Notes: generated from the letters alone by a model not told the origin. Numbered from the stretch's first letter, positions 32,928 to 41,053 are shown. The stretch is 64,000 nt of DNA from Mucilaginibacter tundrae (GCF_013408825.1 NZ_JACCBZ010000013.1:26080-90079); one strand, 5' to 3'. Program-made: numbers and translations.

Positions 32928-33038
32928 CTAGCGGGGGCCACGGGGATAAGTATTATAAGCAGGGCAAAGTTTGCTTGAGCAAGAAGCAAGGCTACCTAAT
33001 GTTAAAGCTATAACAGCTATATAAAGTATTTTTTTCAT
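32928..33038 (-). CDS. 36-aa lipoprotein
   Basis: Reads MKKILYIAVIALTLGSLASC then SSKLCPAYNTYPRGPR and stop. The signal has a perfect lipobox LASC (Cys20), leaving a 17-residue mature lipopeptide with a second cysteine in LCPAY. I have seen CPAY-type mini-lipoproteins in other Bacteroidota but know no function. It follows ribH by 27 bp on the same strand, so it is probably the last gene of that unit. Confidence 0.65.
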   Translation of the reverse strand: MKKILYIAVIALTLGSLASCSSKLCPAYNTYPRGPR

Positions 33039-33065
33039 TTTATAACTTTTTAGTTTTAACGTAAA

Positions 33066-33560
33066 TTAAGCCTTCAAGGTTACAGCTAAGTGGGCCATTT
33101 TTATAGCAGTTACCGCAGCCTCATCGCCTTTGTTGCCAAGCTTGCCGCCGGCACGGTCAAATGCCTGTTGGTGGTTATCTGTAGTTAATACGCCAAATAT
33201 AACAGGTTTTGAGTATTTTATAGAAACGTTGCTCACGCCATTTGCTACCGCGTTACAAATAAAATCAAAATGCCTTGTTTCACCCTGTATCACGCAGCCT
33301 AAACAAATAACAGCGTCTAAATTCCCCTTTTGTAATAACAGATCGGCTCCGGATGTTAATTCAAAACTGCCGGGAACTGGATAAGTGAAAATATTTTCGG
33401 CAGGGGTGCCATATTTAAGCAAGCTTTCATAAGCACCCTGGTATAAAGCATTGGTTATCTCAGCATTCCATTCGGCTACTACAATACCAAAACGGAAAGA
33501 AGCACCCGAAGGTACTTCGCTATTAGAAAAATCGCTTAAATTTTTATGTTTACTGGACAT
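33066..33560 (-). CDS. ribH: 6,7-dimethyl-8-ribityllumazine synthase
   Basis: 164 aa, normal length. Condenses 5-amino-6-ribitylaminouracil with dihydroxybutanone phosphate in riboflavin synthesis. Motifs: FGIVVAEWNAEIT (substrate pocket), YPVPGSFELTSGADLL, ICLGCVIQGETRHFDFICNA (GETxH catalytic loop) and FGVLTTDNHQQAFDRAGGKLGNKG (phosphate site). No other rib genes nearby. It follows the TPR protein on the same strand, with a repeat-filled gap between. Confidence 0.96.
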   Translation of the reverse strand: MSSKHKNLSDFSNSEVPSGASFRFGIVVAEWNAEITNALYQGAYESLLKYGTPAENIFTYPVPGSFELTSGADLLLQKGNLDAVICLGCVIQGETRHFDFICNAVANGVSNVSIKYSKPVIFGVLTTDNHQQAFDRAGGKLGNKGDEAAVTAIKMAHLAVTLKA

Positions 33561-33562
33561 TT

Positions 33563-33647
33563 GGGATTTCGGATTTAAGATTTAAGATTTCGGATTTAAG
33601 GATTTACAATTCTATAAATCCGAAATTGAACATCCGAAATTCGAAAT
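33563..33647. repeat. Imperfect inverted repeat (GATTTCGGATTT family)
   Basis: Left arm carries GATTTCGGATTTAAG twice; the right arm carries the complement TAAATCCGAAAT and CATCCGAAATTCGAAATC. Arms of about 35-40 nt around CAATTCT. This looks like one of the short interspersed repeats common between Bacteroidota genes. Confidence 0.7.
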
Positions 33648-33650
33648 CAA

Positions 33651-34331
33651 TTACAACTTCGCTTCCGCACGGGCTATGTATTCGTCAATATTTTGTGCTT
33701 CGGCGCTACCAAAATAATCAGATTTGATTTTTTTATAAGTTTCGTCAGCTGATTTATTGTCGTTTTCAGCTTCGTAAACCAAGCCTAATTTTTTAAGGTA
33801 TATTGGGGATAAAAACTTGTTTTTAGCCATGTCAGCCGCTTTTTTGAAATAGGTTTCTGCTTTATCGTAGTCTTTCAATTCTACATAAGCATCACCTGTG
33901 CAGCCTAAAGCTTCAGCAGCAACCATGGTATCATCACCATGATAGTTGGTTAGGTTATCAATAGCTTTATTGTAATCGCCTTTGTTTAAATAGGCGGTGC
34001 CTAAGTAAAAATAAGCCAGGTTAGCAGCTTTAGTGTTGCTGTATTCGCTTAAAATTTTGGCGAAACCGGGATAGCCGGCATCACCGTTGATGGCTTTATC
34101 CCAGTCTTTTCTTTCCCAAAAATCCTGTGCTACATGCATTTGATTAGCGGCCTCAACTTCACGAGGGGCAAGGTACATTTTAAGGTATAAAAAATAACCT
34201 ACAGCCATTACAACTATCGCTGCAACTATAAATAATAAGCTTTTTTGATTTTCGCGTACAAATTTACCTGTCTGTCCCAGATCGTTGTTAGTATTTGCAA
34301 CAATCTTTGTGTTATCCTGCTTTTTGGCCAT
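33651..34331 (-). CDS. Membrane-anchored tetratricopeptide-repeat protein
   Basis: 226 aa. Short cytoplasmic N-terminus, one transmembrane helix (about 30-51, LLFIVAAIVVMAVGYFLYL), then about four TPR-like units (for example AYFYLGTAYLNKGDYNKAI, GDAYVELKDYDKAETYFKKA, KKLGLVYEAENDNKSADETY). The layout resembles YfgM/BamD-like chaperone adaptors of the envelope; the partner is unknown. Has its own promoter (TTG-N20-TAAGTTTG). Directly before ribH, but a repeat separates them. Confidence 0.85.
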   Translation of the reverse strand: MAKKQDNTKIVANTNNDLGQTGKFVRENQKSLLFIVAAIVVMAVGYFLYLKMYLAPREVEAANQMHVAQDFWERKDWDKAINGDAGYPGFAKILSEYSNTKAANLAYFYLGTAYLNKGDYNKAIDNLTNYHGDDTMVAAEALGCTGDAYVELKDYDKAETYFKKAADMAKNKFLSPIYLKKLGLVYEAENDNKSADETYKKIKSDYFGSAEAQNIDEYIARAEAKL

Positions 34332-34353
34332 TTCTGTTCTAAAATTAAGTTTG

Positions 34354-34383
34354 CAAACTTACGGTTTTATAAATTTCTCGCAA
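34354..34383 (-). promoter_or_regulatory. Promoter of the TPR gene
   Basis: On the minus strand TTG (34381-34383) and TAAGTTTG (34354-34361) about 19-20 bp apart; 22 bp before the start codon at 34331. Confidence 0.55.
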
Positions 34384-34393
34384 TAGCTTTTGT

Positions 34394-34444
34394 ATTAAAT
34401 ATTTAGTGAATGAGCGAGTGTGTGATTTAGTGATTAAATATTTA
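34394..34444. repeat. Direct repeat pair ATTAAATATTTA
   Basis: Two 12-bp copies (34394-34405 and 34433-34444) flank a GAGTGTGTGATTTAGTG tract. Part of a 220-bp gene-free gap (34332-34551) in which only the TPR promoter and this repeat are recognisable. Confidence 0.6.
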
Positions 34445-34551
34445 TAAAAAAGGTAAGTTATCAAGTGTAATAAGTTTGATTTTCTCACATACTCTTTAAC
34501 AGTACTTGATACAATCTGTATATAAATCTGGCACAAATGGCTTCCAAATTA

Positions 34552-35556
34552 TTATGTATTAAAGTGACAATACTTATTGGTAAGGGTTTTGATTAACTCA
34601 ACGCGCTCAAGCACAAATTTTTGATTGAAAAAGGTATTTGAAAAGTCGTCGAAGTGCTCAATATGATAGCCCATATAAAATATCCAAAATGCAAAGCTTA
34701 AATAAGGGATGGCAGCTATTTCATCTTCTGATAGTTGCCTTACCTCTCTATAACTTTTAATCAAAATATTAAATGAATGATCAGCTTCTTCCTGGCTCAT
34801 CTTGTTAAATGTTACGCTAAGGGAGAGATGGAGCCAAAATGTCATAATATCATTAACCAAATAACCTTTACCCAAAAAGTCAAAATCGAAAAAAGTAATG
34901 TTGTCTTTATTATCAAAATGGAAATTTTTAGGTAAAAGATCATAGTGGCAATAACCATAGCTAAATTCTGAAAGCTCAAAACTTTCAAGTTTATGGATAA
35001 CTTTATCTATCGTATCTTTAATCCACAGCCCTTTATCTGGAATATTTTCAAAAATTGCCTTGAAAGATTGTAATGGCTGACGCATAGTCGTATTTAAATC
35101 ATACGATTTGCGTTCATAAGGTAGTTTAATACTAATGGCAATATTGTGAATACGAGCCAACTCTTTGCCAAAGTTAGCTAACTGAATATCGCTTAGTTGG
35201 CTAACAGATAAACCTTCTGCATAGCTGAACAAAACGCCATACCTCGTTCCTTCTGCAGCATCGAATGCTAAAATTAGATCCTGATTTATGGTAGATATTG
35301 GATATGAAACACCAATTCCCTGTGAACTAAGAACTTCCAGAAAAGTTATCTCAGAGCGTATTTCTTCAAGAGACCTATGACTTTTACGATATATTCTAAA
35401 GACGAATTTTTTATCTTTAGTTTCTACCAAATAATGATCGTTTACACCTCTCAATAAATATTTGCACACTAAAATTGCAAACCCATATTTATTTTGCAAA
35501 TAGTTCTTCAATTCTACCGAAGATAAAGTAGAATATTGTGTAGGGAAAATAGGCAT
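34552..35556 (-). CDS. Phosphotransferase of the APH/choline-kinase fold
   Basis: 334 aa, cytoplasmic. Protein-kinase-like fold: N-lobe with NDHYLVETKDKKFVFRIY (ATP-binding Lys), then the Brenner motif YGYCHYDLLPKNFHFD (HxDLxxxN, about residues 190-205) and the metal-binding DFDFLG (about 213). It phosphorylates a small molecule (aminoglycoside, homoserine, amino alcohol or sugar); the substrate cannot be named. Divergent from recF and without an operon partner. Not necessarily an antibiotic-resistance gene. Confidence 0.85.
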   Translation of the reverse strand: MPIFPTQYSTLSSVELKNYLQNKYGFAILVCKYLLRGVNDHYLVETKDKKFVFRIYRKSHRSLEEIRSEITFLEVLSSQGIGVSYPISTINQDLILAFDAAEGTRYGVLFSYAEGLSVSQLSDIQLANFGKELARIHNIAISIKLPYERKSYDLNTTMRQPLQSFKAIFENIPDKGLWIKDTIDKVIHKLESFELSEFSYGYCHYDLLPKNFHFDNKDNITFFDFDFLGKGYLVNDIMTFWLHLSLSVTFNKMSQEEADHSFNILIKSYREVRQLSEDEIAAIPYLSFAFWIFYMGYHIEHFDDFSNTFFNQKFVLERVELIKTLTNKYCHFNT

Positions 35557-35672
35557 GGCTGCTAAAATATGAATAAATGCGTTAAATTACTATTGAGCTT
35601 TGCTCTAAAAAGTTTGTTTCAAACTGAGCCCTACTAATAATAACTAATCTCAAATCTCTAAACTCAAATCAC

Positions 35673-35680
35673 TAACTTTG
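35673..35680 (+). promoter_or_regulatory. -7 box of recF
   Basis: TAACTTTG ends 12 nt before the ATG at 35693. The in-frame TTG at 35678 lies inside this box, so it is not the start codon. Confidence 0.5.
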
Positions 35681-35692
35681 GAACACCTCAAT

Positions 35693-36793
35693 ATGTATCT
35701 GCAGCAACTATCCGTAATCAACTTTAAAAATTATTCCGAAGCCGAACTAGCCTTCAGCGAGGGAGTAAACGCGTTTACCGGTGATAATGGCGCGGGTAAA
35801 ACCAATTTGTTGGACGCGATACATTACCTGTCGTTATGTAAGAGTTATTTTAACCCGATTGATACCCAACAGATCAAACAGGGAACGGATTTCTTTATCA
35901 TCAATGGCAACTTCAATAAAAATAATAAGCATGAGAAAATTGCCTGCGCGGTAAAACGTAACCAGAAGAAGCAATTTAAGCATAATAAAAAGGATTACAC
36001 CCGCCTGGCCGACCATATCGGGTTGTTTCCTTTGGTGATGATCTCGCCCTATGATACCAGCATAATTACCGAGGGCAGCGAGGAACGGCGTAAATTTATT
36101 GATAATGTATTATCACAAACCGATAATCATTACCTGGATGAAGTAATAACTTATAATAAGGTATTAAATAACCGCAACGCTTTTTTAAAGCTAATAGCCG
36201 ATACAGGGAGATACGACCCGCATTTGTTGGAGGTGATGGATGAGCAATTGATTGAGGCTGGCAATAGCATATTTAGCAAGCGCAAGCTTTTTATGCAGGG
36301 CTTTACTGAAATATTTAACAAACACTACCAATTTTTGACCGGCGATGCTGAGAAAGTAGATCTTATCTATGAATCGCAATTATTGCAGGATGATTTCGCG
36401 GCTTTACTAAAAAAGAGCATCGAGCGCGATAGGGCACTTGAACGAACTACCGCAGGCATACATAAGGATGATTTGCAATTTGCTATACATGGCTTGCCCA
36501 TGAAGAAATTTGGCTCGCAGGGGCAACAAAAATCGTTTTTAATAGCGCTTAAGTTGGCGCAGTACACCTTTTTAACACAACAAAAAGGGTTTAAGCCTTT
36601 ATTATTGCTGGATGATATTTTTGATAAGCTGGATGATAAGCGCGTTACCAAGCTGATGCAGATGGTTAGTGATAATGATTTTGGACAGGTTTTTATTACT
36701 GACACCAGTTTAAGCCGCGTGCAGGCCATATTTAACGATATGGGTGTGGCAATTAAATTATTTAAAGTTACCGGAGGGGAAATTGATGCGTAA
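35693..36793 (+). CDS. recF: DNA replication and repair protein RecF
   Basis: 366 aa from the ATG at 35693; an earlier in-frame TTG sits in the promoter. SMC-like ATPase that loads RecA at gaps. Walker A GDNGAGKTNLLDAIHYLSL (about 30-48), RecF signature GSQGQQKSFLIALKLAQ and Walker B LLLLDDIFDKLDDKR near the C-terminus. Followed by a DUF721 gene whose ATG overlaps the recF stop by 8 nt. Unlike many bacteria, no dnaA-dnaN context is present here. Confidence 0.96.
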   Translation: MYLQQLSVINFKNYSEAELAFSEGVNAFTGDNGAGKTNLLDAIHYLSLCKSYFNPIDTQQIKQGTDFFIINGNFNKNNKHEKIACAVKRNQKKQFKHNKKDYTRLADHIGLFPLVMISPYDTSIITEGSEERRKFIDNVLSQTDNHYLDEVITYNKVLNNRNAFLKLIADTGRYDPHLLEVMDEQLIEAGNSIFSKRKLFMQGFTEIFNKHYQFLTGDAEKVDLIYESQLLQDDFAALLKKSIERDRALERTTAGIHKDDLQFAIHGLPMKKFGSQGQQKSFLIALKLAQYTFLTQQKGFKPLLLLDDIFDKLDDKRVTKLMQMVSDNDFGQVFITDTSLSRVQAIFNDMGVAIKLFKVTGGEIDA

Positions 36794-37076
36794 AGCCAAC
36801 GATAAATCATTAAAAGAAGCTATTGAGCAAATGCTTAACGTTTATAAAATCAAAAAACGTTTTGAAGAGACTGGTATCGTGGCACACTGGCCCGAGTTGG
36901 TTGGCAAGTCGGTAGCTAACCGTACTAAGGAAATTTTTATCCGGGATAAGAAACTTTACCTGCGTATAGAATCATCAGTAATAAAGAACGAACTGATGCT
37001 GATGCGCAACCAGATCATAACGAAGATAAACGATAAAGCGAAAGAGATATTAGTTGAAGAGATTATCTTCCTCTAG
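36786..37076 (+). CDS. DUF721 protein (DciA-like)
   Basis: 96 aa from the ATG at 36786, which overlaps the recF stop (ATGCGTAA) and indicates translational coupling; an upstream in-frame start would overlap recF further. The fold shows the DUF721/DciA pattern: VYKIKKRFEETGIVAHWPEL, VGKSVANRTKEIFIRDKKLYLRIESS. DciA is the ancestral loader of replicative helicase DnaB. Being locked behind recF links helicase loading and recombinational repair. It overlaps the end of the small membrane protein gene on the other strand by 14 bp. Confidence 0.85.
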   Translation: MRKANDKSLKEAIEQMLNVYKIKKRFEETGIVAHWPELVGKSVANRTKEIFIRDKKLYLRIESSVIKNELMLMRNQIITKINDKAKEILVEEIIFL

Positions 37077-37263
37077 CCATACGTAAACGTACGGGCAGGC
37101 TTACATAAACTTCGTCCCTGATTTTTGAGTAAATGAAAATGAATATGCCAGGGATCAGGAAAGATAGCTGAACTTCGGGATGGTTTTTAAACAGCAAAGT
37201 AACAGAAACGCATAATGATACTACTATTGCCGAGTATATCATTAATTTGAATATGCTTTTCAT
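37063..37263 (-). CDS. Small two-helix membrane protein
   Basis: 66 aa from the ATG at 37263 (MKSIFKLMIYSAIVVSLCVS). Two hydrophobic helices (about 5-24 and 35-50) separated by a short loop KNHPEVQLS, then a basic tail ending RLRMARGR. No family recognised. It lies downstream of ndk after an 18-bp inverted repeat and is tail-to-tail with DUF721. An in-frame start at 37338 would add 25 residues that do not resemble a signal. Real but uncertain. Confidence 0.5.
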   Translation of the reverse strand: MKSIFKLMIYSAIVVSLCVSVTLLFKNHPEVQLSFLIPGIFIFIYSKIRDEVYVSLPVRLRMARGR

Positions 37264-37308
37264 AACTTGTTGATTTAAAATCCGTTTAGAAAAGTAAATG
37301 TAAATATA

Positions 37309-37367
37309 TAAATCTGATAAAACAAAATATCGGATCAATATTTCCTCAATTTGTTTTATCAGATTTA
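37309..37367. repeat. 18-bp perfect inverted repeat between ndk and the small membrane gene
   Basis: TAAATCTGATAAAACAAA (37309-37326) and TTTGTTTTATCAGATTTA (37350-37367) are perfect complements with a 23-nt loop. It begins 17 bp past the ndk stop and may terminate ndk, though the tail is T/A mixed. Confidence 0.75.
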
Positions 37368-37383
37368 AAACGTTAACCGAGGG

Positions 37384-37803
37384 TTAAAATTGTTCGAAAG
37401 CCGAAAAGAAAAAGCTTCCTTCGATCTGCGCGTTTTCGTCAGAATCAGAACCATGTATCGCATTCGCATCAATTGATTTTGCAAATTTATTACGAATTGT
37501 TCCTGCTTCAGCCTTAGTTGGGTCAGTAGCACCAATTAGCTTGCGGAAATCCTCAATCGCGTTATCTTTTTCCAAAATAGCCGCTACAATCGGGCCTGAT
37601 GACATGAAATTAACTAAGTCCTTGTAAAAAGGGCGCTCGCTGTGTACAGCATAAAACTGGCCTGCTTTTTCAGGGCTTAAAAAAGTGTATTTAAGGGCAA
37701 CTAGTTTAAAGCCGCTTTTTATAATCTGGTCAATAATCGCACCTGTGTGCCCTGCAGCAACCGCGTCAGGCTTAACCATTGTGAATGTTCTGTTACTTGC
37801 CAT
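37384..37803 (-). CDS. ndk: Nucleoside diphosphate kinase
   Basis: 139 aa, normal length. Transfers the gamma phosphate of ATP to NDPs through a phospho-histidine: His117 in [14 protein letters not shown]-terminal [11 protein letters not shown] and GFKLVALKY, and [21 protein letters not shown] are family-typical. Divergent from the nrnA-like gene. A TACTTTTG box (37826-37833) lies 22 bp upstream. Confidence 0.97.
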   Translation of the reverse strand: MASNRTFTMVKPDAVAAGHTGAIIDQIIKSGFKLVALKYTFLSPEKAGQFYAVHSERPFYKDLVNFMSSGPIVAAILEKDNAIEDFRKLIGATDPTKAEAGTIRNKFAKSIDANAIHGSDSDENAQIEGSFFFSAFEQF

Positions 37804-37962
37804 ATTTGTTTTTTAAAAATTGCTGCAAAAGTAGCGTTTTTAATTAAAGTATAAAGCTGTGGGTTTATTATTGGGTTATATACTATATGTACAGCTTTAA
37901 CGTTTATAAACACCTGTACAAAAAAATGTTTTACTTATCTGTCAATCAGTTGGAAATTTATT

Positions 37963-37970
37963 TAGCTTTG
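37963..37970 (+). promoter_or_regulatory. -7 box of the DHH phosphoesterase gene
   Basis: TAGCTTTG, 20 bp before the ATG at 37991. Confidence 0.45.
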
Positions 37971-37990
37971 CAACTCTTTTTTAGAATTTG

Positions 37991-39001
37991 ATGTTAGATA
38001 CCGCTTCGCTTATTGAACTTTTAGCTCAGCCCCAAAGAATAGTTATTACTACCCATCATAAACCTGATGGTGATGCTATGGGCTCGTCATTAGGCCTGTA
38101 TAATTATTTGATACAGCAAGGGCATCATGCACAAGTTATTACCCCAACAGATTATCCACAATTTTTAAATTGGATGCCGGGAAATGGCGATGTTATTATA
38201 TATACTGATAATGTAGCTAAAGCCGATCAACTGATCGCGGATGCGGATATGATTTTTTGCCTTGATTTTAACGCGCTCGGGCGTATTAATGAAATGGGCG
38301 AAAAAGTAGGTGAAAGTAAAGCGCTTAAATTAATGATAGACCATCACCTGGAACCACAGGACTTTGATGATTATCGCCATTGGGATATAAATGCCTGCGC
38401 TACCGCGCAATTAATATATACATTTATTGTAGAAGTACTTGGCCGTAAGGAATTAGTTAACGCTGATGTTGCGAGCTGCCTTTATACCGGAATCATGACG
38501 GATTCAGCGTCGTTCCGTTTGCCAAATACAACATCTACCGTGCATCGCATAGTTGCCGACCTGATTGATGCAGGCGCGCCTAACGCCCGGATACATGAAC
38601 TGGTTTATAATGATTCAACCGAAATGAGGCTTAGGTTTTTAGGCCATTGTTTAGCAAATAAGCTGCAGGTTTTTCATGAATATAACACAGCGCTGATAAC
38701 CGTTAACGCGGAAGAGTTGAAAGAATTTGATGTTATTACCGGAGATACGGAAGGAATTGTTAACTATGCACTATCAATAAGTAATGTACGCTTAGCTGCA
38801 TTTATGGTTGAAAGAAAAGATAAAGTAAAACTATCTTTGCGCTCGAAAGGCGATTTTCCGGCAAATGAAATTTGTAAAAAGTATTTTAGCGGCGGCGGAC
38901 ACAGGAACGCGGCTGGCGGAACATCATCATACAGTTTGCAAGATACTGTAGAACAGTTTAAATTAATTTTACCTAAATATAAAAATTTATTAATTCAATA
39001 A
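37991..39001 (+). CDS. DHH-family phosphoesterase (NrnA-like oligoribonuclease/pAp phosphatase)
   Basis: 336 aa from the ATG at 37991 (a TTG codon directly before it is ignored). DHH domain: THHKPDGDAMGSSLG (about 19-33), FCLDFNALGRI, LMIDHHLEPQDF (DHH motif), then a DHHA1 domain ending in the substrate motif FSGGGHRNAAGG. Degrades short RNA oligomers (nanoRNA) and/or pAp, using manganese. Head of a likely operon with the first FKBP gene, which starts 5 bp after its stop. Confidence 0.93.
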   Translation: MLDTASLIELLAQPQRIVITTHHKPDGDAMGSSLGLYNYLIQQGHHAQVITPTDYPQFLNWMPGNGDVIIYTDNVAKADQLIADADMIFCLDFNALGRINEMGEKVGESKALKLMIDHHLEPQDFDDYRHWDINACATAQLIYTFIVEVLGRKELVNADVASCLYTGIMTDSASFRLPNTTSTVHRIVADLIDAGAPNARIHELVYNDSTEMRLRFLGHCLANKLQVFHEYNTALITVNAEELKEFDVITGDTEGIVNYALSISNVRLAAFMVERKDKVKLSLRSKGDFPANEICKKYFSGGGHRNAAGGTSSYSLQDTVEQFKLILPKYKNLLIQ

Positions 39002-39006
39002 TTAAA

Positions 39007-39987
39007 ATGAAAAAAACCCTAATGTTTTTAGCCCTTGCGTCAGTGGGATTAGCAAGCTGCAATGGCGGATTTAAAAAAGATGACGGAGGATTGCTTTATA
39101 ATATTTATGTAGATAAAGGCGGACCGAAAATTCAAACTGGTGACTTTGTTAGTGTTAACCTTATCGCTAAAAGAGATGATGATTCAGTTTTATTCAGCAC
39201 TTATGAGCAAGGCCACCCGGTACAAACTTTAGTACCTAAGCCACAGTTTAAAGGCGATATTTTTACAGGATTAGAAAAATTAGCTGAAGGTGATAGCGCG
39301 ACTATCAAAATAGCCGCTGATTCAATGTTTAAAAAAGGACAACCTAAGCCACCGGGCTTTAAAGGCAAATACTTAGTTTATACTATTAAAGTGAACAAAG
39401 TTATTGCTAAAGGCACACTAAGCGACCAGGTTTTCCAGACTGAGATAACTGATTACATCAAAAACCAATCATTAGTTTTCAAAAACCGTGAGCCTCAATT
39501 GATCAAAAATTATATCGCTGATCAAAAACTGAATGTTAAACAAACACCTGATAGCTTATACTATGTGATTACTCAACAAGGTACAGGCCCTAATGCAGTT
39601 GTTGGCGATACAGCAGTTGTAAACTATACCGGTAAATTATTAAACGGAAAAATATTTGATACTTCGGTTAAAGACGAAGCGGTTAAAGGTAAAATGCCAA
39701 TGGATCCAATGCGTCAGTTTAAACCTATCCATATCCCTGTAGGCCAAAAAAGAGTTATACCAGGATGGGACGAAGGTTTGCAATTGTTAAACAAAGGTTC
39801 AAAAGCTATTTTTATTGTACCATCAAACCTTGCTTATGGCGAGCGTGGTATCTCAATTATTGGCCCATACACACCGATAGCGTTTGAAATTGAAATGGTT
39901 GATATCATTAAACCAAATCCAAACGCGCCAAAACCGGTAGCACCAATCATGCCGACTATGCCACAAGGCCAACCGGTTAGAAAATAA
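39007..39987 (+). CDS. FKBP-type peptidyl-prolyl isomerase lipoprotein, two-domain
   Basis: 326 aa. Lipoprotein signal ending VGLASC (Cys18). Two FKBP-like parts: a degenerate N-terminal one (about 38-135, GDFVSVNLIAKRDDDSVLFS...) lacking the active-site aromatic set, and a C-terminal catalytic FKBP (about 195-300) with VVNYTGKLLNGKIFDTS, VIPGWDEGLQLL and LAYGERGI. It should catalyse proline isomerisation in envelope proteins. Paralogous to the next gene and ends in a terminator. Pro-rich tail. Confidence 0.92.
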   Translation: MKKTLMFLALASVGLASCNGGFKKDDGGLLYNIYVDKGGPKIQTGDFVSVNLIAKRDDDSVLFSTYEQGHPVQTLVPKPQFKGDIFTGLEKLAEGDSATIKIAADSMFKKGQPKPPGFKGKYLVYTIKVNKVIAKGTLSDQVFQTEITDYIKNQSLVFKNREPQLIKNYIADQKLNVKQTPDSLYYVITQQGTGPNAVVGDTAVVNYTGKLLNGKIFDTSVKDEAVKGKMPMDPMRQFKPIHIPVGQKRVIPGWDEGLQLLNKGSKAIFIVPSNLAYGERGISIIGPYTPIAFEIEMVDIIKPNPNAPKPVAPIMPTMPQGQPVRK

Positions 39988-40004
39988 TACCTCAAAACAT
40001 ACAT

Positions 40005-40034
40005 ACCTTCCCGCTAACACGGGAAGGTTTTTTT
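40005..40034 (+). terminator. Terminator between the two FKBP genes
   Basis: ACCTTCCCG-CTAACA-CGGGAAGGT followed by T7. Ends 6 bp before the next start codon, so the second FKBP gene needs read-through or a promoter overlapping this site. Confidence 0.92.
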
Positions 40035-40040
40035 ATTTAT

Positions 40041-41009
40041 ATGAAAAAATATATTTTCGGTATTTTGCTGCTTTGCGCAAGTACCATTTCGGTAAAAGCG
40101 CAAAATGATTTGCAGCGTACGGCTAGAGGCGTACAGTATGTTATTTTCACCCATAACCCGGGTGAAAAAATCAAGCAAAATGACGTTATCACCATTGATG
40201 TTATTCAAAAAACTGGTAAGGATTCGGTAATTTCAAGCACTTATACCATGGGGCACCCAATTAAAATACAGGTGCAGCAATCACAAGCGCTTACCGATAT
40301 GATGGACATATTCCCATTGCTGGCTGTAAATGACAGCATATTGGTAAAAATGCCCGCGGATTCGGTTTTTAATGGCCATGAGGAAAGTCGCCCGCCGTTT
40401 TTTCCAAAAGGAAGTTACATCAACTTTTATATAAAAGTTCAGAAGATCCAGTCGCTGAGCGATGCTATTGCTGAACGTAATGCTGATATTGAAAAAGTAA
40501 AATCAGAAGAAGGCGCGCAAGCTGCTAAATACATCGCGGATAATAAACTGGTAGTAAAAACTACACCATCGGGTTTAAAATATGTGATCACCAAAACATC
40601 ATTAAAACCAAGGCCACTTACCGGCGATACAGTATCTGTAAACTATGTAGGAAAGTTATTAAATGGGCAGGTATTTGATTCGAACATTGAAGCAGTCGCG
40701 AAAATGTCGAATCTTGATCAACCGGGCCGTACTTACGAGCCTATTAAATTCCCGGTTAACACCAGCCAGGTTATAAAGGGCTGGGACGAAGGTTTGCTAT
40801 TATTGCACGAAGGAGAAAAAGCGATATTTATTATCCCATCAGCGTTAGCATATGGTAACGAGGGCAGCGGCCCTATACCACCTGCCAGTACATTGGTTTT
40901 TGATGTGGAGCTGGTTAGCGTAAAACGTATTAAGCATGCGGTGGTAGCCCCGATAGCTAAAAAACACCTCGTGAAAAAGCATCATCAGGTTAAAAAAACA
41001 AACAATTGA
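40041..41009 (+). CDS. FKBP-type peptidyl-prolyl isomerase, exported paralogue
   Basis: 322 aa, signal peptide MKKYIFGILLLCASTISVKAQ without a lipobox, so soluble periplasmic. Same architecture as its neighbour: degenerate N-terminal FKBP-like domain (about 45-140) and C-terminal catalytic FKBP (about 190-300) with VNYVGKLLNGQVFDS, VIKGWDEGLLLL and LAYGNEGSGP. Basic His/Lys-rich tail (KKHLVKKHHQVKK) instead of the Pro-rich tail of the lipoprotein copy. Probably a tandem duplication that split into membrane-bound and soluble forms. Confidence 0.92.
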   Translation: MKKYIFGILLLCASTISVKAQNDLQRTARGVQYVIFTHNPGEKIKQNDVITIDVIQKTGKDSVISSTYTMGHPIKIQVQQSQALTDMMDIFPLLAVNDSILVKMPADSVFNGHEESRPPFFPKGSYINFYIKVQKIQSLSDAIAERNADIEKVKSEEGAQAAKYIADNKLVVKTTPSGLKYVITKTSLKPRPLTGDTVSVNYVGKLLNGQVFDSNIEAVAKMSNLDQPGRTYEPIKFPVNTSQVIKGWDEGLLLLHEGEKAIFIIPSALAYGNEGSGPIPPASTLVFDVELVSVKRIKHAVVAPIAKKHLVKKHHQVKKTNN

Positions 41010-41013
41010 TATA

Positions 41014-41048
41014 AAGCCTCCTGATAACCGGGAGGCTTTTTTATTTTT
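41014..41048 (+). terminator. Terminator after second FKBP gene, merges with tatD promoter
   Basis: AAAGCCTCC pairs with GGAGGCTTT, followed by a T-rich tail whose end is also the tatD -7 box TATTTTTG. Confidence 0.88.
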
Positions 41049-41049
41049 G
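41042..41049 (+). promoter_or_regulatory. -7 box of tatD, leaderless spacing
   Basis: TATTTTTG ends exactly 4 nt before the ATG at 41054. It overlaps the T-tail of the preceding terminator. Confidence 0.45.
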
Positions 41050-41053
41050 TACC

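Noticed and set aside
31882..34444. Clustered short repeats as a possible CRISPR array
   Set aside because: The repeats are inverted, irregular in spacing and of different families; there are no equal spacers and no cas genes.
34552..35556. Aminoglycoside resistance gene
   Set aside because: Only the general APH/choline-kinase fold motifs are visible; many such proteins phosphorylate metabolites, so resistance is not supported.
35678..35680. TTG as start of recF
   Set aside because: It lies inside the TAACTTTG box; the ATG at 35693 gives the normal RecF N-terminus.
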